Part shown: positions 5,869-10,763 of the stretch, piece by piece | How the letters are laid out: each line of letters begins with the position of its first letter | Position numbering within the stretch: the stretch's first letter is position 1 | NCBI GenBank assembly: GCA_900546835.1 | Contig: UREH01000076.1 | Location: 1 to 10,763 of the forward strand | Length of the DNA stretch: 10,763 nt | Reading direction: 5' to 3' | Source of the DNA: an uncultured Porphyromonadaceae bacterium | GTDB lineage: Bacteria; Bacteroidota; Bacteroidia; Bacteroidales; Muribaculaceae | Made by a program: the position numbers and the translations under genes | Notes under the pieces: model-generated | The model's input: the letters and a program-made list of their open reading frames with translations, nothing else | Database searches by the model: none | Told to the model about the DNA's origin: nothing

Positions 5869-7509
5869 TCAGATTGCATCCAGGAAAGTGACTATGGCGT
5901 CGCGGTCGGCTTTCTTGAGTTGGCGGAAGCGCCCGATGCTGTAGCGGGCGTCGCTTTGCGGCGAATACCCGTGCCACATTATGGCCTCCATGGTGGTGCG
6001 TGCGCGGCAGTCGTGCAGGCGGTCGGCCGTCGAGGCGCCGGTTACCTTCTGATGCAGTCCGCGGCCCCAGAGCGGAGTGGTGCGGCACCACCCGGTGCGG
6101 ATATCGTTGGCCATGTGGAGTTTGTGCTGCACCATGTCGGTATAGGGCCAAATCGTCTGATAGGGATAGCGCGGGAGTTCGTCGCCGGTGAAGAAGCGGG
6201 CCGGATCGCGCACATGGTCGGCACCGGTCTGCCACGAGGGGCGGTGGCAGTAAGCGCATCCTATTTCCTCGAAAATCTTTTTCCCGCGTGCCACCTCGGG
6301 GTTGTCGATATCGCGTACGGCCGGAACGGCCAGTCCACGGTGCCATACCATGAGGTCGGTATACTCATCGTCGGACATCTCGACATCCAGATTTTTAGAG
6401 TTGAGATAATTGAGGATTCGGGTTTCCATCGTTCCGTTCCACCATTCGGGATGTTTATGCTCCGGATCGATGGCTGCAAGATATTTGTCGAATCCGGCCT
6501 GAACCTTGGGGTCGCGTGCCGAATAAGAGGCCCACGTCCCGGCAGCGTCGAGATAATGGTAGCGGCGGTCGGAGCGGGTCACGTTGGTGATGTTCCAGAT
6601 GGCGTTGGCTCCGGCGGCGTCCTGGAGCGGCCCACGCGATAAGGCGTAGGTGAAACGCCGGGGATAGGGAGTCCCGTCGCCCTGCAGGGAGTTGGCATAC
6701 TGGCTCTTCCACTGCCCGTCGGCATAGAATGCCGGATTGAGGCCGTTTGGAAGCAGCCCGTCGGATTCCTCAAGGCGGTATTGTGCAAGCAGGTCGGAGT
6801 CGTCGATGGCATCGAGGAGGCCGGTGCCGTAGATGCCAATTGTGCTTTCGAGTTTCACTTCATAGGGCTCGGGAAGGGTGTAGCCCTGGCGCACCACATA
6901 GATGGCGTCTTCGGGCATTGTCACTTCCGGATACTGCAGTGCGTAGGTCTCTCCGTCGGGAAAGCGGTTGCCCCACTCGTCGGTGGCGTCGATCCAGCTG
7001 ACGCGGATGCGGCTCTCGTCGACCGGTGCCGAGAATGGCGCTACGGCATGGCTCTGGGGCATGCCGGCGAGCCAGCTCACATAGCCGTCGGTCTGTGGAT
7101 TGTAGACTACGAGCAGACATCCGTTGCCTATCTCGTCGGTGCGGAAAGTGCCGGCTTCCACGCGTTTGCCGTGGCCGTAGCCGGGGTGGCAGTGGATGCA
7201 GGAGGTGCGGATATACACCGGCCCGAGGCCGGAGCGCACTCCCGAGGCGTTGGTCATGAACGGTTTCTCGAAAATTGCCTCGCCGTTTTTGAAACTCTGG
7301 TAGAGTCCGGCTTCCTCTACGGCCGGCGCGGGCTGTTCGAGGGCATTGGAGGTGGCGAGAAACGAGGTTCCGAGTTTTCCGCCAGCATAATACCATTCCG
7401 GCTTCTCCGAGGCGGAGGGAGTCTCGTTGATGAGTTCTTCCTCTGTGTCGGTGCAGCCTGCAAGCAGCGGAAGTGCCGGAATAAGGGCGGCGATGATTCG
7501 CGTTTTCAT
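5869..7509 (-). CDS. Di-heme oxidoreductase family lipoprotein (DHOR / DUF1111-type putative peroxidase)
   Basis: This 546-residue secreted lipoprotein should carry two covalently bound c-type haems. The signal peptide ends in the lipobox LLAGC, with C19 as the lipidated residue, followed by the acidic TDTEEE. Haem sites are CIHCH at 104-108 and CAYCH at 418-422. The back half has the marks of the DHOR family: TTPLWGRG (477-484), LHDCRARTTMEAIMWHGYS (498-516), and a final helix KKADRDAIVTFLDAI. Many members read HDGRA where this one has HDCRA. H462, H465, H486, H499 and H513 are candidates for distal haem ligands. Relatives are related to MauG and bacterial cytochrome c peroxidases and are often encoded next to imelysin proteins in iron-related loci; the reaction is not firmly known. 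It lies 25 nt after the imelysin gene and ahead of the haem-attachment gene it needs. The ATG at 7509 gives a complete lipoprotein signal. Confidence 0.93.
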   Translation of the reverse strand: MKTRIIAALIPALPLLAGCTDTEEELINETPSASEKPEWYYAGGKLGTSFLATSNALEQPAPAVEEAGLYQSFKNGEAIFEKPFMTNASGVRSGLGPVYIRTSCIHCHPGYGHGKRVEAGTFRTDEIGNGCLLVVYNPQTDGYVSWLAGMPQSHAVAPFSAPVDESRIRVSWIDATDEWGNRFPDGETYALQYPEVTMPEDAIYVVRQGYTLPEPYEVKLESTIGIYGTGLLDAIDDSDLLAQYRLEESDGLLPNGLNPAFYADGQWKSQYANSLQGDGTPYPRRFTYALSRGPLQDAAGANAIWNITNVTRSDRRYHYLDAAGTWASYSARDPKVQAGFDKYLAAIDPEHKHPEWWNGTMETRILNYLNSKNLDVEMSDDEYTDLMVWHRGLAVPAVRDIDNPEVARGKKIFEEIGCAYCHRPSWQTGADHVRDPARFFTGDELPRYPYQTIWPYTDMVQHKLHMANDIRTGWCRTTPLWGRGLHQKVTGASTADRLHDCRARTTMEAIMWHGYSPQSDARYSIGRFRQLKKADRDAIVTFLDAI

Positions 7510-7534
7510 TGTGATGATGAAATCAGAGGGTTGA

Positions 7535-8704
7535 TTACTGGCGGGCGAGTTCCGTCATCACTTTCTCGAGCGAGGTGGCCAGAGCGTTGGTGGCCGTTAT
7601 CGCAGCGGCTGCCTCGGTGCCGCGTGCCGTCGATTCGAAAGGCTCGGGGATGGTGCCTATGGCCGCAATGGCGCGGTCGATGGCGTCGCGCACTTCGGCG
7701 TCGAGCGGCTGGTTGACCGAAGCGATGTAGGCCGAAATCGAGGCGTCGCCCTGGCGGGCACCGCAGTAGGAGTTGCGTATCGAGCGGATATTGTCCTGGA
7801 AATCCTCGATGGAGTTAAGGCTGTAGGGCGACTCGATATAGTTGCGGTCGGCGAGCGACGTGCCGATATGCGGGCGGCCGATTTTTGTGTTGGCTACCTC
7901 GTCGGCGATGTCGATACAACCCTGGATGATCTCCTCGGCCACTTCCTGGTAGGTTTTGTAGATGGAGCCTGCCTGGCCGGCGTTGATCATCATCGCGCCG
8001 TGGTTCTTCCCCTTGTCGAGGTCGGCCTCGTCGAGTATCTTCTGCTTGCGGTCGCTGACGTTGGATGTGCCTGCCCAGCAGGCTTCGAGGCATACGCACT
8101 GGTTACGCAGGTCTTCGGCCACCATGAGCATGTATTTTATCTCCTCGGGGGTATAGTTGAGCGAGTGGAGCCGCGACGACTGCTTGTCGGGCGTAAGCTC
8201 GAAGAGCATGTATTCTATGGAGTGGAAACCGAGGAGTCCGTAGGCGAAATTGTTGTCGATTGTATAGTCGGCGCCGTTTCGGATTTCCGTCAGCATGCGG
8301 TCCATAGCATCCTTGTCGAGCGGCCATGAGTCGATGTGGGGGTCGATGTTGTGGTCGGCGGCCGGTCCGAAGAGAAACGCTTCGGAAAGCTCCCAGTAGC
8401 GGCGCGACTCTTTCCAGGCGTCTGCGGCCTGGCGTATGTCGGATTCCGAAAGTTGGCCTGCGGAGTGGTGGTCGCTTATTGTCACGCAGTTGTCGTAGAG
8501 AGTTATGGCGGCGTCGGCCATCCCTTTGTAGGTTGGCTTGACGGTATGGGCTACGTAGGCCTCGGCGGCCTGCCGGAGCATCGTTTCCTTTTCGGAGCCG
8601 TTTTCAGGTGTATCCTCGCTGTCGGAGCAGGCACTGAATGTCAGGGCACCAAGCAGCAGGGCTAATGTGCGGAATGTAGTTTTTGCTGTCATAGATGTAT
8701 GCAT
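7535..8704 (-). CDS. Imelysin family (M75 / IrpA-EfeO-like) lipoprotein
   Basis: Imelysin-like proteins are extracytoplasmic helical-bundle proteins linked to iron uptake (IrpA, EfeO, ICMP). Although some were called peptidases, metal binding is the more accepted role. The 389-residue precursor has a signal peptide with lipobox FSAC (C26), followed by the acidic stretch SDSEDTPENGSEKE. The family motif GxHxxE is present as GFHSIE at 159-164, with YMLFE after it. An earlier conserved helix reads AWKESRRYWELSEAFLFGPAADHNIDPHIDSWP (97-128), which is typical of the family. The first ATG (8704) follows A-rich sequence and is preferred; a second ATG at 8692 would trim four residues and keep the signal peptide. 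The gene sits 32 nt after the porin-like gene and 25 nt before the di-heme gene, so all are likely in one mRNA. Confidence 0.95.
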   Translation of the reverse strand: MHTSMTAKTTFRTLALLLGALTFSACSDSEDTPENGSEKETMLRQAAEAYVAHTVKPTYKGMADAAITLYDNCVTISDHHSAGQLSESDIRQAADAWKESRRYWELSEAFLFGPAADHNIDPHIDSWPLDKDAMDRMLTEIRNGADYTIDNNFAYGLLGFHSIEYMLFELTPDKQSSRLHSLNYTPEEIKYMLMVAEDLRNQCVCLEACWAGTSNVSDRKQKILDEADLDKGKNHGAMMINAGQAGSIYKTYQEVAEEIIQGCIDIADEVANTKIGRPHIGTSLADRNYIESPYSLNSIEDFQDNIRSIRNSYCGARQGDASISAYIASVNQPLDAEVRDAIDRAIAAIGTIPEPFESTARGTEAAAAITATNALATSLEKVMTELARQ

Positions 8705-8736
8705 GTTTTGATTGTTTGTTCAATAAGGATGATGGC

Positions 8737-10056
8737 TCAGAGAAACCATCCGGCGTAAGCTATGCCCAGCGAGATGGCGGGTTCCCGGTTATATTTGCTG
8801 TCGAGCAGGCCGATGGAGTATTCGCCTTTAACCACGATCTGCGGAATCGGGTAGTAGTTGATGCCGGCGGCCACGCGCTGGCGTCCGCACCATTCGTATT
8901 CCAGGTCTCCGCCGTCCATGCGCAGCATCGAGTCGTAGTAGTCGTAGCGGGCGAAGAGATAGAACTTCTGTTTCGACTCGCGAAGGCGCGGCGAAAGGCT
9001 GAAAAAGTCGTATCCGGCCTCGATGCCGGCGGCAATGGCGTCGGAGGCCACTTTCTGCTTTTTGGAAGGCGATTTCGACGACATCCCCATGTTGAAGGCC
9101 GTGATATGGCGGGCGTCCGAGAGGTGGCCGTAGTCGAAGTTGCCGCGAGCGAGCACGCCATGGCCTTCATAACGGAAATCGAACGATCCGATGGCGACGG
9201 TACCCTTCACGCCATCGTTTTTCTCGCTCGCTGTCGGCGCCATCGTGTTGCGGAAAGAGTTGCCTACGTAGCCCGAAAGCGAGAGGCGGAGGCCTTTTGC
9301 CGAATAGTTGTCGATTCTTATCGCCCCGGCATAGGAGTTGGCGATTTTAAATTCGTAGGGTGAGGCCGATCCGTCGTGAATCCATCCCTGCGAGCCGAAG
9401 CGCTCGCTGTCGAGGCCGGGCATGAACATGGCCTCGTAGCGCCAGTCGCCGGCGCGGCCCCATATGGAGACGCCGATTTCGTGCCAAGTGCAGGGCATAA
9501 TGGTGTTTTCACCTTCCGGGCGGTATACGCCAAAAAACTCGGTGGGCATATGGTGGGAGTTGGTGGCCCCTACAGGCACTACCATCATGCCCGCCCTTAC
9601 ATTGAGTTGCGGTATGAAGGATTTCTGCAGCCAGAACTGCTCGAGGGCAACTTCGCCCCCACGCTCTACCTCCGTCTCGTATTCGCCTCCTTCCTCGTTC
9701 TCGAATTCCACGGCGCTTTCGGTGCCTCCGTGCTCGAATTCTATTTCCGAACTGAACGACCACCCTTTGCCGAAGTCGTAACCAAGAAAAATCACCGCGT
9801 GGGGAATGTCGAACCTCCCGTGGCTGCGGGCGTCGCGGTATGTATCGGGTGTGACGTAGCGCAGATAGCTGTCGCTGTAGAAGTTGCGGCTGAAGGCTAC
9901 TTCGCCGTAGCCGCCTACGTGGATGCGGCTGAGCCACGTGGGCCGGTCGGATGTTTTTTGTTCGGAGGAGGTGGCTTCCTCGCTGTGTGCCAGTGCGATA
10001 GGCGATGCAAGCATCATTGCGGCGACAGTGGCCGTCAATGTGATGGATCTGGTCAT
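8737..10056 (-). CDS. Outer-membrane porin-like beta-barrel protein of an imelysin locus
   Basis: This 439-residue protein has a signal peptide with likely cleavage after ALA (residue 23). It then consists of alternating aromatic beta-strands typical of a 16-strand-type porin, starting IHVGGYGEVAFS and ending SLGIAYAGWFL, close to the usual aromatic C-terminus read by the Bam machinery. Segments such as FDIPHAVIFLGYDFGKGWSF, FWLQKSFIPQLNVRAGMMVVPVG and WHEIGVSIWGR resemble OprO/OprP-like porins; similar proteins are commonly found beside imelysin genes in Bacteroides. Residues 104-139 hold 14 glutamates and no aspartate, an acidic loop that could attract metal cations (inference). The open frame extends to 10125, but that start lies upstream of the predicted start of transcription and would bury the signal peptide. 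The ATG at 10056, after an A-rich stretch, is therefore chosen. It is the first gene of the operon; the true substrate is unknown. Confidence 0.88.
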   Translation of the reverse strand: MTRSITLTATVAAMMLASPIALAHSEEATSSEQKTSDRPTWLSRIHVGGYGEVAFSRNFYSDSYLRYVTPDTYRDARSHGRFDIPHAVIFLGYDFGKGWSFSSEIEFEHGGTESAVEFENEEGGEYETEVERGGEVALEQFWLQKSFIPQLNVRAGMMVVPVGATNSHHMPTEFFGVYRPEGENTIMPCTWHEIGVSIWGRAGDWRYEAMFMPGLDSERFGSQGWIHDGSASPYEFKIANSYAGAIRIDNYSAKGLRLSLSGYVGNSFRNTMAPTASEKNDGVKGTVAIGSFDFRYEGHGVLARGNFDYGHLSDARHITAFNMGMSSKSPSKKQKVASDAIAAGIEAGYDFFSLSPRLRESKQKFYLFARYDYYDSMLRMDGGDLEYEWCGRQRVAAGINYYPIPQIVVKGEYSIGLLDSKYNREPAISLGIAYAGWFL

Positions 10057-10094
10057 GTTTTTTCCGTTGCAGTGGTTGTGTTGAAATTCCGCTG

Positions 10095-10126
10095 CAAAGT
10101 TATGGCCATAATTTTCCGCCCGCAAT
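10095..10126 (-). promoter_or_regulatory. Promoter for the porin-imelysin-di-heme-CcsA operon
   Basis: On the minus strand TAACTTTG at 10102-10095 matches the TAnnTTTG -7 box at every fixed base. A weaker -33 element, ATTG, lies at 10126-10123 with a 20-nt spacer. Transcription would start near 10088, giving a short leader of about 32 nt before the ATG at 10056. The imperfect -33 box would suit a promoter needing an activator, possibly acting at the repeats upstream. Confidence 0.75.
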
Positions 10127-10142
10127 CGCTAAAATTTGGTAA

Positions 10143-10199
10143 TTTCAACTATTGCAGGTGCTCTTATCCCGCTCCGGAAATACTCACTTTTAACTATTG
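10143..10199 (-). repeat. Paired direct 12-mer upstream of the operon promoter
   Basis: On the minus strand CAATAGTTGAAA (10154-10143) and CAATAGTTAAAA (10199-10188) differ at one base and are 45 bp apart, about four helical turns. They lie about 17 and 62 bp upstream of the -33 element, on the side where an activator would bind. They could be operator half-sites for a metal- or redox-responsive regulator. No Fur-like inverted repeat was recognised here. Confidence 0.4.
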
Positions 10200-10203
10200 G
10201 CAT

Positions 10204-10216
10204 CGCCGCCCCGGCG
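10204..10216 (-). terminator. Short GC hairpin after the partial outer-membrane gene, possible terminator
   Basis: Five bases past the stop codon at 10222 the transcript can form CGCCG-GGG-CGGCG, a 5-bp all-GC stem with a 3-base loop. No U-tract follows, so termination here is uncertain. Its position between a gene end and a new promoter is what suggests it. Confidence 0.3.
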
Positions 10217-10221
10217 TAGTG

Positions 10222-10763
10222 TCAGAGCGTCAGGCGGGCGCCCAGTGTGAGCTGGAGCCAGTCCGACGGCCGCAGATAGCTGTTGGAGATGGCGCTGAGG
10301 AAATAGATGTCGCATGTACCCAGTTCATAGTATACCGACAGAGCTCTCGGTTTCCGTCGGCACACTGTTTCCGTCGCTCCGGGCAGATGCCATTCCAGAC
10401 GCTGCCCCAGCGATAGATTGAGCCTTACTTTGGTCGGCAGCACATAATACCCCTTCTCGTATCGGTCGGGTTGCTTTACCCAGAATTTTTTGCTGACTAC
10501 GGTCGTCAGATAGAAACTCGTGGTGAGCGGACGCAGGTAGATGCTTCCTTTCAGATGCACGTTCCATGGCACGAAATTCTCCTTCAGAGCGAGCGAAACT
10601 TTGGCTGTCGAGGAATCATAGCGCGGTACGTAGCCCACAAACAGCTCCGTCTCGAAGCGATCCTTGGCGCCGTAGATCCACCCCGCTCCGGCCGATACGG
10701 CGCCCATCCCGCCTCCCGACTGCACGGCCACGCTGCGCGGCCGCAGGTCGATGGCAGCCGCCC
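10222..10763 (-). CDS. Uncharacterised outer-membrane-type protein (5' end outside the window)
   Basis: About 180 C-terminal residues are present and the frame runs off the window edge at 10763, so the signal peptide and true start are not visible. The GTG at 10731 and the ATG at 10707 are internal. The visible part reads as successive beta-strands: AVSAGAGWIYGAKDRFETELFVGYVP, AKVSLALKENFVPW, TSFYLTTVVSKKFWVKQPDRYEKGYYVLP, VRLNLSLGQRLEWHL and a final WLQLTLGARLTL. The pattern of aromatic and small residues, and the strand-like C-terminus, point to an outer-membrane beta-barrel. Similar proteins with the sequence FWVKQPDRYEKGYY or close to it occur in Bacteroidales as hypothetical proteins. 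No function is known to me. It is on the same strand as the next operon but separated from it by a promoter and 165 bp. Confidence 0.8.
   Translation of the reverse strand, partial: AAAIDLRPRSVAVQSGGGMGAVSAGAGWIYGAKDRFETELFVGYVPRYDSSTAKVSLALKENFVPWNVHLKGSIYLRPLTTSFYLTTVVSKKFWVKQPDRYEKGYYVLPTKVRLNLSLGQRLEWHLPGATETVCRRKPRALSVYYELGTCDIYFLSAISNSYLRPSDWLQLTLGARLTL

Noticed and set aside
5845..5880. Hairpin around the di-heme gene stop codon (GCAAT-CAG-ATTGC at 5865-5877, with a possible outer GGATG/CATCC pair)
   Set aside because: The inner stem spans the stop codon and no U-tract follows. The next gene is likely in the same transcript, so a terminator is not supported.
6781..7716. A 311-codon plus-strand open frame opposite the di-heme and imelysin genes
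   Set aside because: It is antisense to two well-supported genes, including the CIHCH haem site, and is compositionally like other antisense frames here.
10062..10096. Direct repeat TTCCGTTGCA / TTCCGCTGCA in the leader and -7 region of the porin-like gene
   Set aside because: Two short copies with one mismatch, 25 bp apart, are weak evidence; there is no third copy or symmetry to suggest an operator.
10057..10125. Upstream start for the porin-like gene, adding 23 residues
   Set aside because: It starts before the predicted transcript start, covers the -7 box, and would place the clear signal peptide in the interior.
9376..10416. A 346-codon plus-strand open frame spanning the porin gene start, its promoter and the next gene's end
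   Set aside because: It crosses a real promoter region and two convincing minus-strand genes, and shows no recognisable domain.
41..10763. CRISPR array, tRNA, rRNA, insertion sequence or prophage
   Set aside because: No regularly spaced repeats, cloverleaf-like sequence, transposase motif or phage gene was seen on either strand.

Overview
The window looks like a contig end from a member of the Bacteroidales. Promoters have the Bacteroidetes layout (TTTG or similar near -33, TAnnTTTG near -7), starts are preceded by A-rich sequence instead of Shine-Dalgarno motifs, and several proteins belong to families typical of this order (DUF4286, PpiD with a degenerate parvulin region, di-heme oxidoreductase plus imelysin lipoproteins, fused CcsB-CcsA). 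The fairly GC-rich coding sequence would suit Muribaculaceae or a relative, but that is inference. Every supported gene is on the minus strand, so the window is best read from high to low coordinates. No tRNA, rRNA, CRISPR array or insertion sequence was seen.

First 40 bases: these are not genomic. Positions 8-40 are the Illumina Nextera read-1 adapter ending in the Tn5 mosaic end, and positions 1-7 equal the last seven bases of the i5 index S506/N506. Real sequence starts at about 41, inside a PpiD-like periplasmic chaperone gene that is therefore cut off at its 3' end.

10763-10222: the 3' part of an outer-membrane-type beta-strand protein of no recognised function, cut by the window edge. 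10221-10057: a regulatory region with a good TAnnTTTG promoter and, upstream of it, two near-identical 12-mers 45 bp apart. 10056-3600: four co-directional genes that look like one operon. They encode an outer-membrane porin-like barrel, an imelysin/M75-type lipoprotein with a GxHxxE motif, a di-heme oxidoreductase lipoprotein with two CxxCH sites, and a fused ResB/CcsA-type cytochrome c synthase. A hairpin at 3559-3593 probably ends the transcript. The likely logic is that the synthase attaches haem to the di-heme protein, while the imelysin protein and the barrel handle iron (or another metal) at the outer membrane. Both lipoproteins carry acidic residues right after the lipid-modified Cys, which resembles the Bacteroidetes surface-export signal, so the system may work on the cell surface. 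This is the most interesting part of the window.

3550-1770: a promoter followed by three overlapping genes: a GT2 glycosyltransferase, a DUF4286 protein and ruvC. 1769-1516: a hairpin after ruvC, a strong promoter, and a leader of about 120 nt for the ppiD-like gene.
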